From contig JAEWJM010000030.1 of NCBI GenBank assembly GCA_023386585.1, positions 100,531 through 164,530 on the forward strand: a stretch of DNA of 64,000 nucleotides. The letters run 5' to 3'. The notes under the pieces are model-generated. The model was not told the origin of the DNA. It searched no databases and was given only the letters and a program-made list of their open reading frames with translations. A program made the position numbers and the translations under genes. Below are positions 6,875 to 15,611 of the stretch, piece by piece; positions within the stretch are counted from its first letter, which is position 1, and each line of letters opens with the position of its first letter. This DNA comes from Bacteroidota bacterium (GTDB taxonomy: Bacteria; Bacteroidota; Bacteroidia; Flavobacteriales; Flavobacteriaceae).

Positions 6875-9800
6875 ATGAGATCAAAGTTCAAATGGATTTT
6901 TACGCTGTTACTGGCGTTATCAATGCAGTTTTCATTTGCTCAGGAGAAGACTGTCACAGGTGTTGTTTCTGATCCGTCAGGACCAATTCCGGGTGCCAAC
7001 GTAGTAGTTAAGGGAACGAACCGTGGTACGCAAACAGACATTGATGGAAAATATTCGATCAGTGCAAAGGTTGGTGAGGTTCTCGTTTTCTCATACGTAG
7101 GTATGTCTGATTTCCAGGCGACCGTTGGAGCTGCGAATGTTATCAACGCCAAATTGACTGAAGGACTTCAGTTGCAGGAGGTAATTGTAACAGGTGCACT
7201 CGGTATCCGGAGGATTCGGGATGCTGTTCCTTCTTCGCAACAAGTTGTTAAGGCGGCAGAAATTACCCAGGCAAACAACCCGAATGCGGTTATTGCCCTT
7301 ACTGGTAAAGTTTCCGGTCTTACCATTAATACTACTAACGTAGGTGTGAACAATACTACCCGCGTTGTACTTCGCGGTAACAGGTCGCTTACAGGTAACA
7401 ACCAGGCTTTGGTTGTAATCGATAACGCGATCTCGTCAATTACTGTGTTACAAACAATTGCGCCGGAGTTGATCGAGTCAATGAACGTAATCAAAGGTCC
7501 ACAAGGAGCTGCGCTTTACGGATCTGATGGTGTTAACGGTGTAATCATTGTTACAACCAAGCGTGGTAACAAAACAGGTAAAGTAGCTGTGAATGTTACT
7601 TCCGCTATTGATTTTGAGCAAGTTGCTTTTGTTCCACAGCGTCAGCTTCGCTACGGTCAAGGGTGGAGCGGTACTCACGTAAACTATGAAAATGGTGCGT
7701 GGGGTGCAGAATTCGACGGTGTTCCGAGGCCAACAGGTATGGCTCAGGCAGACGGTTCATACATCGTTGTTCCTTATAGCCCGATCGAAGACAACATCAA
7801 GAAGTTTTTCTCGACAGGAAGCGTTATGCAAAATGGCTTCTCTGTAAGCGCGGGCGATGAAAGCGGTTACGCTTTGGCATCCGTAAACAAGCAAAACACG
7901 GAGTTCGTTGTAAAGAACGATAAGCTTGATAAGACTTCGGCTTTGTTTAAAGGAGGAAAGAAACTTGGAAGATGGTCTATTGACGGAGTGGTGAACTATT
8001 ATACACAACGTGTACAAAGTACTTCATCTACTCTTTTTACCGAGTTGCTTCAAGCGGCTTCGAACATTCCGGTTGAGCGTTTCTCAACCCCACGGAACGA
8101 ATACCACTGGACTTCATACTACAGAAGCCCATACTGGATGAGGGAAAACATCAGGAATGAGGCAAATACGGATTTCGTAAGCGGATCTATCGCTTTGAAC
8201 TATAAGTTGAATGACCATATCAACTTTAACTATAATGTCAATACTCAGGTTATCCAGACAAATGCGTTGAGCTATACTAATGAGTATATTGATGTTCTTC
8301 AGATTGGTGGAGGTGATAATACCACGATTTCAACTTTCGATACCAGTAACCAAAATAACAGGAATATCTACGCTGATTTCTTGATCAACCTTGATTACAA
8401 ACTTGCTGAAAAAGTAGGTCTTAAAGCGAATGTTGGTAATAATATCCAGGATCGTTACCTACAGTTTACAAGTGTTGGTGGTGATAACCTTACGATTCCA
8501 GGTTACTACAACATTTCAAACGTTCAAGGACAGCCTCGTACGAATAACACATTCCAAAGAAGAAGGTCTTACTCTTTCTTTGCTAACATTGACCTTGCGT
8601 ACGATGACTACCTATTCCTTAACCTAACCGGCAGGAATGACTGGACATCTACTTTGAGTTCTGATAATAATAACTATTTCTACCCAAGTGCCGGTTTGTC
8701 TTTTATTCCAACAAAAGCATTTGCTTCACTTGAAGATAATAAAGTAGTTAACTATGCGAAAATAGCGGTGAGCTGGACTCGTAATGGTAATACAACGTCA
8801 GTTGCTCCTTATGCGATCAATAACCTTTACACACAGGCCTTGGGCTATCCTTTTGGTGACCTGAACTCATTCGTGCAAACGAGTGGTGTTACGGATCAAA
8901 ATATCCGTCCTGAATTTTATGTAACAAAGGATTTCACCGTAAATCTTGAAATGTTTGACAGCAGGCTGAACCTGGATGTATCGGCATACCGTACAGACAA
9001 TACTGACCTGATCACTGCGATTTCCCCATCGTATACTTCTGGATTGACGAGTGCGGTTACAAACGTTGGTGCATCTCATACAACAGGTTTGGAACTTGAC
9101 CTTGGTTTTACTCCAATCAATATGAAAGATCTGGGATTGAAATGGACTAACAAGTTGAGCTACTCTACAAACAAAACTATTGTTGACAAAGTAACTGATC
9201 AGTCAACTTCAGTTGCACTTGCTAACTTTGCAACCTCTGGAGGTATCGGGATCTTTGCTGAAGAAGGAGAAGAGTTTCCTTTGATCAAAGGTATCGGTTA
9301 TCAAAGAGACGACCAAGGAAGGGTAATTATCGATCCTGCAACCGGTAACCCAATGAAGACAACAGATTATATCAAGCTTGGTGTTGCAAACCCGGATTAT
9401 GTATTGAATTACTCAACTTCGGTTGAATTCAAAGGCTTTACACTTGCAGCAGTAATGGATTACCGTACAGGTGGACAGTTCTGGTCAGGATCCAAGCAAT
9501 GGCTTTCTTGGTCAGGTCACCTTTACGATTCTGCTACCAACGGAAGGACTGGATTTATTTTCCCTAATTCATCGATTCCAGATGCTGCCAACCCTGGACA
9601 ATATGTACAAAATACCAACGTTGTTACAGCCGGAACCACGTATGGCGAGTACATAACATACTTCCAGGATGAATACGCTGAAACTGCTGAAAACTTTGTT
9701 TTGGATGCTACTGCATTCAAAGTTCGTGAGCTTTCATTAAGTTACTCGTTTAAAAGCGACCTTATTTCCCGTGCCGGTATGAGCGCCTTGAAAATAGGTG

Positions 9801-9958
9801 TGAATGCAAGGAATCCGTTTATCGTATTGCCTACTGAGAACAGGAACTATAGTGATCCTGAACAATCAAGGTCAAGCGGAAACGACCAGGGTATCGCAGC
9901 TGTGGGTCAATATCCTCAAACCAGGACATTTGGTTTCAGTGTTAATGTAACGTTTTAA
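6875..9958 (+). CDS. SusC/RagA-family TonB-dependent outer-membrane transporter
   Basis: 1027 residues. Signal peptide with cut after FSFA (residue 22); a carboxypeptidase-regulatory-like domain (about 25-100, VTGVVSDPSGPIPGANVVVKGT); a plug domain (about 115-235) with LRGNRSLTGNNQALVVID and the family motif IESMNVIKGPQGAALYGSDGVNGVI; then a beta-barrel ending in the terminal phenylalanine of FGFSVNVTF. It imports a ligand handed over by its SusD partner, powered by TonB. It heads a four-gene operon; spacing to the SusD gene is 13 bases. No glycosidase, sulfatase or peptidase is encoded nearby, so the ligand (glycan, peptide or other) cannot be named. A LacI-like palindrome upstream may control the operon. 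Confidence 0.95.
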   Translation: MRSKFKWIFTLLLALSMQFSFAQEKTVTGVVSDPSGPIPGANVVVKGTNRGTQTDIDGKYSISAKVGEVLVFSYVGMSDFQATVGAANVINAKLTEGLQLQEVIVTGALGIRRIRDAVPSSQQVVKAAEITQANNPNAVIALTGKVSGLTINTTNVGVNNTTRVVLRGNRSLTGNNQALVVIDNAISSITVLQTIAPELIESMNVIKGPQGAALYGSDGVNGVIIVTTKRGNKTGKVAVNVTSAIDFEQVAFVPQRQLRYGQGWSGTHVNYENGAWGAEFDGVPRPTGMAQADGSYIVVPYSPIEDNIKKFFSTGSVMQNGFSVSAGDESGYALASVNKQNTEFVVKNDKLDKTSALFKGGKKLGRWSIDGVVNYYTQRVQSTSSTLFTELLQAASNIPVERFSTPRNEYHWTSYYRSPYWMRENIRNEANTDFVSGSIALNYKLNDHINFNYNVNTQVIQTNALSYTNEYIDVLQIGGGDNTTISTFDTSNQNNRNIYADFLINLDYKLAEKVGLKANVGNNIQDRYLQFTSVGGDNLTIPGYYNISNVQGQPRTNNTFQRRRSYSFFANIDLAYDDYLFLNLTGRNDWTSTLSSDNNNYFYPSAGLSFIPTKAFASLEDNKVVNYAKIAVSWTRNGNTTSVAPYAINNLYTQALGYPFGDLNSFVQTSGVTDQNIRPEFYVTKDFTVNLEMFDSRLNLDVSAYRTDNTDLITAISPSYTSGLTSAVTNVGASHTTGLELDLGFTPINMKDLGLKWTNKLSYSTNKTIVDKVTDQSTSVALANFATSGGIGIFAEEGEEFPLIKGIGYQRDDQGRVIIDPATGNPMKTTDYIKLGVANPDYVLNYSTSVEFKGFTLAAVMDYRTGGQFWSGSKQWLSWSGHLYDSATNGRTGFIFPNSSIPDAANPGQYVQNTNVVTAGTTYGEYITYFQDEYAETAENFVLDATAFKVRELSLSYSFKSDLISRAGMSALKIGVNARNPFIVLPTENRNYSDPEQSRSSGNDQGIAAVGQYPQTRTFGFSVNVTF

Positions 9959-9971
9959 TTAAAAAAAAGAA

Positions 9972-11474
9972 ATGAAAAAAATAAAATTTATTCTGCCGTT
10001 CGTTGCTTTAGCAGTCTTTTCCTGCAGCGACTTCGTTGATATCAACACCTCGCCGAATAATCCAAATGCTGATTTGGTGACTCCGAATCTCTCGCTGGCG
10101 GGTTCTGAGACCAACACATACAGGACCTTGGCAAGAAATGGTAACATTATGGGTAACCTGTTTATGAATAACTGGGGTTTTGATGTTAACTCGTTCGCGG
10201 TTACCAACCCTGAGGAGTTTTCGTTGACCCTCAACAATAACAGTTATTCATCAATTTGGGATGGATTGTACATCAGTACAGCAAACCTTTCCAATATCAT
10301 TAACCATCCATCAACGGAGTTTGATAACCATAAAGCAATTGCTAAAATCCTGAAATCTTACTATTTTCAGTATCTTGTTGACCTTTATGGTGACATTCCT
10401 TATTTCGGAATTCACCAGGGAAGTGCTAACCTCACTCCGGCTTATGATGATGATCAGGCAATATACCGCGACCTTGTTACTCAGATCGACCAAGCTATTG
10501 CAATGATCGATAATCCAGTTGCAGGTACGAAAGCTGTTGGTGGGGAAGATGTAATTATGGGCGGTGACATGAACCGCTGGAAGCAATTCGGAAACACTTT
10601 AAAACTGCGTATTTTGTTAAGGCAGTCTATGATGACCGATGCTGAAACAACTTCTTACCTGGCTGCACAGTTTGCAACGCTGGAGGGCGCTGACTTTATC
10701 AATGCGGATGTTACAATTAACCCAGGTTACTCGAATGCGAATGTTGACCAACAAAACCCATGGTATGGTTTGATGTATGCAACCAACGATACGCCTACTG
10801 CATTTTTCAGGCAGTATCGTGCATCGAAATATTTTGCAGATCAGCTTAACACCAATCCATCTGATCCACGTAAAGGCCGTCTGTTTGAATTGATCAGCGG
10901 AAACGTTGTCGGTGTATTGCAGGGAGACAGCTCGCAATCAAACGGTGGGACTGCACCATTGACAATTTCGGGTATTGGCCCTGGCGTGCTTTCTAGCGCT
11001 TCACAAGACGGCTACATCATGACTCTTGCCGAGGGAAGACTGCTTCAGGCTGAAGCTGTACACCGAGGCTTCCTGTCAGGAGGTTCTGGTCTTGCACAGC
11101 AATTGTTTGATGAAGCTATCGCCGCTTCTTTTGCACAATTGGGCGCGGGTGATCCTTCTGGATACATTACCGCTGTAAATCAGGTTGTGAACAAAGGATA
11201 TGGTGCTCCTGGCGCCACTCCTGAAGAGCAGTTCCGAGCAATCATGTACCAGAAAAAGGTAGCGCTTTCCGGATTCCATGCTCTTGAAGTATTCATTGAT
11301 TATACAAGAACTGGTTTTATAGATGAGGTACCATTGGCTCCGGGAGCAACCCAACCTAACAAGCCACGTCGTTTGCTATATCCTAACTCAGAGATTGTAG
11401 GTAATACCGCCAACGTTCCGCAGCAGGCAGCTACTGACATATTTACAAATGGTGCTTTCTGGTGGGTTCCTTAA
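9972..11474 (+). CDS. SusD/RagB-family nutrient-binding outer-membrane lipoprotein
   Basis: 500 residues. Lipoprotein signal MKKIKFILPFVALAVFSC with lipidated Cys18, followed by SDFVDINTSPNNP, the typical start of SusD-like_2 (RagB-type) proteins. Further family features are YYFQYLVDLYGDIPYF, the NRWKQFGNTLKLRILLR helix and TLAEGRLLQAEAVHRGF, all parts of the TPR-like scaffold. It binds the substrate at the cell surface and acts as the lid of the SusC channel encoded just upstream. Two further lipoprotein genes follow in the same direction with 26- and 9-base gaps. Confidence 0.94.
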   Translation: MKKIKFILPFVALAVFSCSDFVDINTSPNNPNADLVTPNLSLAGSETNTYRTLARNGNIMGNLFMNNWGFDVNSFAVTNPEEFSLTLNNNSYSSIWDGLYISTANLSNIINHPSTEFDNHKAIAKILKSYYFQYLVDLYGDIPYFGIHQGSANLTPAYDDDQAIYRDLVTQIDQAIAMIDNPVAGTKAVGGEDVIMGGDMNRWKQFGNTLKLRILLRQSMMTDAETTSYLAAQFATLEGADFINADVTINPGYSNANVDQQNPWYGLMYATNDTPTAFFRQYRASKYFADQLNTNPSDPRKGRLFELISGNVVGVLQGDSSQSNGGTAPLTISGIGPGVLSSASQDGYIMTLAEGRLLQAEAVHRGFLSGGSGLAQQLFDEAIAASFAQLGAGDPSGYITAVNQVVNKGYGAPGATPEEQFRAIMYQKKVALSGFHALEVFIDYTRTGFIDEVPLAPGATQPNKPRRLLYPNSEIVGNTANVPQQAATDIFTNGAFWWVP

Positions 11475-11500
11475 TCATTAAAAAAACTAAATATACAGAT

Positions 11501-12364
11501 ATGAAAAAGTTATTGTCTTTTGTGTTCATCGTTGCGGCTGCTTTGTCGTGTACGAATGACAGCAACCTTCCCGGCGATTCGTTCGGCGAAGGACCAAAAA
11601 TCGTTGGTTTTGGAACTTCTTTAGAAGCTATATCCTACTTTTCCGATGAAGGTGTTGTAGAAAAATCATTCCCCGTAAACCTTATCGGTTTAGGAAATGG
11701 CCAAACTTCATCTGAGCCGATTGTAGTTAATTATACTGTAGATACGGAGGCTTCTACCGCCGTTGAAGGCGTCGAATATGACTTCGGCGATGCAACTGGT
11801 AGTATTACAATTCCAGCTGGGGGCACTTTTGGAATGCTTAATTTGAATGTACATACAGGCTCATTTAATCCTGATGTTCCAACTCAACTTGTATTGAAAT
11901 TGACCTCTGCATCCGGTGAAACTGTTGTCGGTGCTGAAGAGAGTACATTAACAGTTAAGTTTGTCGGCTGTCTTGCTGATTTGGCAGGTACTTATACTAT
12001 TACGTTGAAAAGGGAAAGCACAGGTGCTGTCTCCACTCAGACTAACCAGCATATTGTACAAACGGGAACCAATCAGTTCAGAACTGAGAATACCGGCTCA
12101 TTTACTCCTGGTCAGGCACCTGATCCAAACCGCCAAGGCTTTAACTTTACAGTTTTATGTGGTGAAATTGTTGTTCCATCACAAGGTCTTTTCGACAATC
12201 AATATTCAAACGAAGTTGTCGGAGTTCCTATGACTACAGGTGACTATGTTGGATTTGAAGGTCACGTGATCGACGCCAATAGTTTTATCATCAGATATAA
12301 GGCTAACGCTGGAGGTGCAACTGGTTTCATTACCTGGACAGCAACATACGTAAGAAATAATTAA
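11501..12364 (+). CDS. Outer-membrane lipoprotein with Calx-beta-like domain, third gene of the SusCD operon
   Basis: 287 residues starting at the ATG at 11501; a longer frame from 11462 exists but the methionine used here gives a clean lipoprotein signal (MKKLLSFVFIVAAALSC, Cys17). The segment about 30-160 (VVNYTVDTEAST, GVEYDFGDATGSITIPAGG, LVLKLTSASG) resembles the Calx-beta/DUF4843 type of beta-sandwich found in lipoproteins next to SusCD pairs. The C-terminal half (from about 165, GCLADLAGTYTITLKRES) looks like a second beta domain. Most likely a surface-exposed accessory ligand-binding protein of the same uptake complex; this role comes from position alone. Confidence 0.8.
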   Translation: MKKLLSFVFIVAAALSCTNDSNLPGDSFGEGPKIVGFGTSLEAISYFSDEGVVEKSFPVNLIGLGNGQTSSEPIVVNYTVDTEASTAVEGVEYDFGDATGSITIPAGGTFGMLNLNVHTGSFNPDVPTQLVLKLTSASGETVVGAEESTLTVKFVGCLADLAGTYTITLKRESTGAVSTQTNQHIVQTGTNQFRTENTGSFTPGQAPDPNRQGFNFTVLCGEIVVPSQGLFDNQYSNEVVGVPMTTGDYVGFEGHVIDANSFIIRYKANAGGATGFITWTATYVRNN

Positions 12365-12373
12365 GATATAGAC

Positions 12374-13411
12374 ATGAAAAAAATTAAATATAATTTATGC
12401 TTCGCCGTTGCGATCCTTGGTTTATTGTCTTCATGTAATGAGTTGGAGAACGGAGATGACCGCAGGTTGGACAAACCTAATGTTACCGTTAGCCAGACAG
12501 AGTTTTCAGTTACTGAAGGTGATACCATTGAAATTACATTGACTGCTGATAAAGCTATTTCGCAGACGATGCAATTCAAACTTGAACTTCTCGCCGGTAG
12601 TACCGGGTCGTTCCGCGACTATACCGTACTTGAGAATGATGTTGTAACCGATGAAACAAATCCTGACATCGGAACCGGTACAATTGGTCATGTGATCAAT
12701 ATGCCGGCGTATACTACATCGTATACTTTCAAAATTGTACCTGAGTTGGATATCCATCCGGAAGGCACTGAAGTATTCAACTTCAGGTTATATGGTGATA
12801 GCAACAGTACAGGTATTGTTGAACCTAGCTCAGAAAACATTACTGTAAACGTTGCTAATGGAACCAGCGATGATTTCGTTGTTGAAATGCAATGGAACGG
12901 TAACCATACCACATGGTTTGGCAATATTGAGCCGACTACCTACACAGGTGTGGATGATCAAGAGCACGAATACTGCGATTTTGATTTCGACATGGAAATC
13001 TATGATGCAGGATTTACGCCGCAATTTGTGGACTACAACAACTGTCCTGCTGTAACTGGCATTCCTGCAGATGCACCAGACGGTGAGTACATCATTGTTC
13101 CTAGTTTCTGGGATAATGCCTCTTCTGCGGGAGCAGTTCCTGCAAGTGGTGAAATAGTCTATCCAGTGATTGTTACAATGGGTAAACCGGGTGTATTTGA
13201 ACATACTACCGACCTTACAGGTACGTTTACTTATACTGCAGGTGGTGCAAACAACGGTAATGCTGATGCTTATGTGCCAATTGCTACTGTGACCAAAACC
13301 GGAACAACCTATGTTCTTAGAGATTACAACAATCCTGATGTAATCCTTGGACAAGGCCGTATGGCACAGATCAAAAACATGCTTAAGCACGGTAAAGTTG
13401 CTAAAAAATAA
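12374..13411 (+). CDS. Lipoprotein with Calx-beta-like domain, last gene of the SusCD operon
   Basis: 345 residues. Signal MKKIKYNLCFAVAILGLLSSC with Cys21. A Calx-beta-like region covers about 35-165 (VTVSQTEFSVTEGDTIEITLTADKA; PEGTEVFNFRLYGDSNSTG), analogous to the upstream protein but not closely similar in sequence. The rest has an acidic, aromatic-rich segment (CDFDFDMEIYDAGFTPQF) typical of surface-exposed binding proteins. It ends the operon, as shown by a strong terminator 19 bases downstream. Its partner and ligand are unknown; association with the SusC/SusD transporter is inferred from the operon. Confidence 0.78.
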   Translation: MKKIKYNLCFAVAILGLLSSCNELENGDDRRLDKPNVTVSQTEFSVTEGDTIEITLTADKAISQTMQFKLELLAGSTGSFRDYTVLENDVVTDETNPDIGTGTIGHVINMPAYTTSYTFKIVPELDIHPEGTEVFNFRLYGDSNSTGIVEPSSENITVNVANGTSDDFVVEMQWNGNHTTWFGNIEPTTYTGVDDQEHEYCDFDFDMEIYDAGFTPQFVDYNNCPAVTGIPADAPDGEYIIVPSFWDNASSAGAVPASGEIVYPVIVTMGKPGVFEHTTDLTGTFTYTAGGANNGNADAYVPIATVTKTGTTYVLRDYNNPDVILGQGRMAQIKNMLKHGKVAKK

Positions 13412-13429
13412 TCCAATTGGGTTTTAATT

Positions 13430-13458
13430 AAAGGCTGTCAATCGACAGCCTTTTTTTT
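13430..13458 (+). terminator. Terminator of the SusCD operon
   Basis: Perfect ten-base stem AAAGGCTGTC (13430-13439) with GACAGCCTTT (13444-13453), a 4-base loop and eight T residues. Confidence 0.92.
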
Positions 13459-13506
13459 GTGCCTTATTTACCGAAAAACTTCATTATCTTATTGAATTCT
13501 ATTGCT

Positions 13507-13514
13507 TATTTTTG
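13507..13514 (+). promoter_or_regulatory. -7 box of the putative porin gene
   Basis: TATTTTTG fits TAnnTTTG and lies 7 bases before the ATG at 13522, giving a leader of only about 4 nt. It supports the internal ATG rather than the longer frame from 13459. Confidence 0.45.
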
Positions 13515-13521
13515 TTCCCCT

Positions 13522-15465
13522 ATGCGTCAGCTGATTTTTCTTTTATTCTTCCTCGTTTCTCTCACTGCATTTGGCCAGGACGAACAGCTGCAGCTTAAAA
13601 ATGCCAAGCCAAGCCAGGATGCTGTGCCAAAGAAAACCGCGGCGGCGACCATTGATATGTACAGGATCATATCACAGAATCGCGACACGACTTATGTCGA
13701 TACTGCACTGACAATTCAATGCGAATATAAATTCAACTATCTCCGGCGCGATAATTTTGGCCTGCAGCCATTCGCAAATGAAGGCCAACCGTATAATGTG
13801 CTTCAATTTAGCCTTGTTAAACATGCACCGTTTCCGTCGTTCGGTTATCGTGCGAAGCATTTCAGTTATATAGAAGCCGAGCAGGTAAATTATTACTCGG
13901 TTGCAACTCCGCTTACCGATCTGTACTTTAAAAGCGTGATGGAGCAGGGACAAACACTCGACGCCTTCATTACCTTAAATACCAGTGAAAAACTGAACTT
14001 TTCCATTGCTTACCGTGGCCTCCGCTCACTCGGTAAGTACATTAACCAACTTTCCAGCATTGGCAACTTCCGGTTTACGACCAGCTACCATTCCACCGGA
14101 ATGAGGTACATCGCCAACTTTCATTTCACAGGCCAGGATATTCTTAACGGTGAAAACGGCGGAATCGTAAGCGAGGAAAACTTTGAAAGCGACGACCCAA
14201 AATTTAAAAACCGTGCCCGACTCGATGTCTATTTTAAAGATGCCGAATCATTTTTGAAGGGAAAACGGTTTTTCCTCGACCATCAATTTAGGATCAACTC
14301 CGCTAGAGGTGCCAACAATCTCTACATCTCGCACAGGTTCAATTTTGAAAACAAGGATTTTGAATGGAGACAGCCAACAATTGCCACATCTACAATCGAT
14401 GACAATAACCAGCAGCTGAATTTCAACCGCTTCGGAACCGCCTACGTTCCCGCAAATATTCACGACAGGGCGAAATCTAATCAAGTGTACAACAGAGTCG
14501 GCGTTTCCTACGAAAATTCCACTCTGGGAACTTTCACCTTTTTCGGCGAACATTTCCGGACAAACTACTATTTTGATAAAGTCATTATCCTAAACAGCCA
14601 GGTAATTCCGTCGTCGATCAATCAAGATATTGCAGGAATCGGTGGCCAGTACAATTACAGGAAAAACAAATGGACTGCAGCGGCTTCCTATTCAACATCG
14701 GTGACAAACACCCCGTATTTTTCATTCGACGGCTCTGCAACTTATTCCTTCGACGATCGCAACCGTGTTGGCCTTAGCTACTCCAACCTGAGCCGGGTTC
14801 CCGACCATCTTTTTAATCTTCATCAAAGCAGTTACGTCACCTACAACTGGTACAACGACTTCGCCAACGAAAAGTCCAACACCGTCGGGTTTGATGCGTT
14901 TACACAATGGGCCAATCTTTCTTTGCAATACCGCACCATCAACGATTACCTGTATTTCAGTGACAACGGAATTGCACCCCAGCAACTTGTTTCACCAAAC
15001 CAATTTGACGGTACAATCAACTATATTTCTGCCAAGCTTTCGCGCGAATTTAAATGGCGGAAATGGGGCTTCGACAATACGCTCCTCTACCAGAAAACAA
15101 CGCAGGATCAGAATATACTAAACGTTCCCGAGTTCGTGACGCGAAACACGCTTTACTATTCCGAGCACTTTTTCAAGCGCGCGCTTTACATCCAGACCGG
15201 TATCACACTCAATTATTTTACTTCCTATTATGCCGATGGCTACAATCCGCTCATCGGCGACTTTTATGTGCAGGAACAAAAAAAGATCGGCGATTTCCCG
15301 ATGCTCGATTTCTTCATTAACGCCCGCGTCCGGCAAACGCGAATTTTTCTCAAAGCCGAACATTTTAATTCGGCATGGACGGGGAACGACTTTTATTCCG
15401 CGCCCGGTTACCCGTACCGCGACTTCCTCGTGCGCTTCGGGCTGGTGTGGAATTTCTTCAAATAA
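13522..15465 (+). CDS. Putative outer-membrane porin (Porin_10-like)
   Basis: 647 residues from the ATG at 13522, which starts a clear signal peptide (MRQLIFLLFFLVSLTAFGQ). The frame extends 63 bases upstream but without signal-like sequence and upstream of the promoter. After a short linker the whole protein alternates short aromatic-flanked strands (FNYLRRDNFGLQPFANEGQP, YRGLRSLGKYINQLSSIGNFR, AEHFNSAWTGNDFYSAPGYPY) and ends in NFFK, as expected for an outer-membrane beta-barrel. The pattern and opening match the flavobacterial putative porin family I know as Porin_10. It is probably a general diffusion or uptake pore; no substrate can be inferred. Downstream lies an interspersed repeat, not a terminator. 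Confidence 0.78.
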   Translation: MRQLIFLLFFLVSLTAFGQDEQLQLKNAKPSQDAVPKKTAAATIDMYRIISQNRDTTYVDTALTIQCEYKFNYLRRDNFGLQPFANEGQPYNVLQFSLVKHAPFPSFGYRAKHFSYIEAEQVNYYSVATPLTDLYFKSVMEQGQTLDAFITLNTSEKLNFSIAYRGLRSLGKYINQLSSIGNFRFTTSYHSTGMRYIANFHFTGQDILNGENGGIVSEENFESDDPKFKNRARLDVYFKDAESFLKGKRFFLDHQFRINSARGANNLYISHRFNFENKDFEWRQPTIATSTIDDNNQQLNFNRFGTAYVPANIHDRAKSNQVYNRVGVSYENSTLGTFTFFGEHFRTNYYFDKVIILNSQVIPSSINQDIAGIGGQYNYRKNKWTAAASYSTSVTNTPYFSFDGSATYSFDDRNRVGLSYSNLSRVPDHLFNLHQSSYVTYNWYNDFANEKSNTVGFDAFTQWANLSLQYRTINDYLYFSDNGIAPQQLVSPNQFDGTINYISAKLSREFKWRKWGFDNTLLYQKTTQDQNILNVPEFVTRNTLYYSEHFFKRALYIQTGITLNYFTSYYADGYNPLIGDFYVQEQKKIGDFPMLDFFINARVRQTRIFLKAEHFNSAWTGNDFYSAPGYPYRDFLVRFGLVWNFFK

Positions 15466-15473
15466 GGCGTGTC

Positions 15474-15571
15474 CCTTCGGGCCGGGCTTTCCGCTGCAAT
15501 CTTTTGCACTTTGCTGCGCCGCGCAAAAGGATTTTCACTGCAATCCCTCACGCAAATCCGCTGTCTGCATA
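15474..15571 (-). repeat. Interspersed GATTGCAG element, copy B
   Basis: Read on the minus strand it runs TTTGCGTGAGGGATTGCAG, then ATCCTTTTGCGC, a GC-rich middle and GATTGCAGCGGAAAGCCCGG. It contains the two GATTGCAG half-sites in direct orientation and shares 18 of 19 bases of its first block with copy C (23290-23310). It lies between the porin stop and the promoter of the next gene and encodes nothing. Confidence 0.7.
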
Positions 15572-15583
15572 AGCGGAAATTTA

Positions 15584-15591
15584 TATCTTTG
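15584..15591 (+). promoter_or_regulatory. -7 box of the CBS-type gene
   Basis: TATCTTTG matches TAnnTTTG; predicted start near 15595, leader about 17 nt. A -33 TTG is not clear because the repeat element adjoins it. Confidence 0.5.
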
Positions 15592-15611
15592 CTGACTTTA
15601 AAATCACGCTC

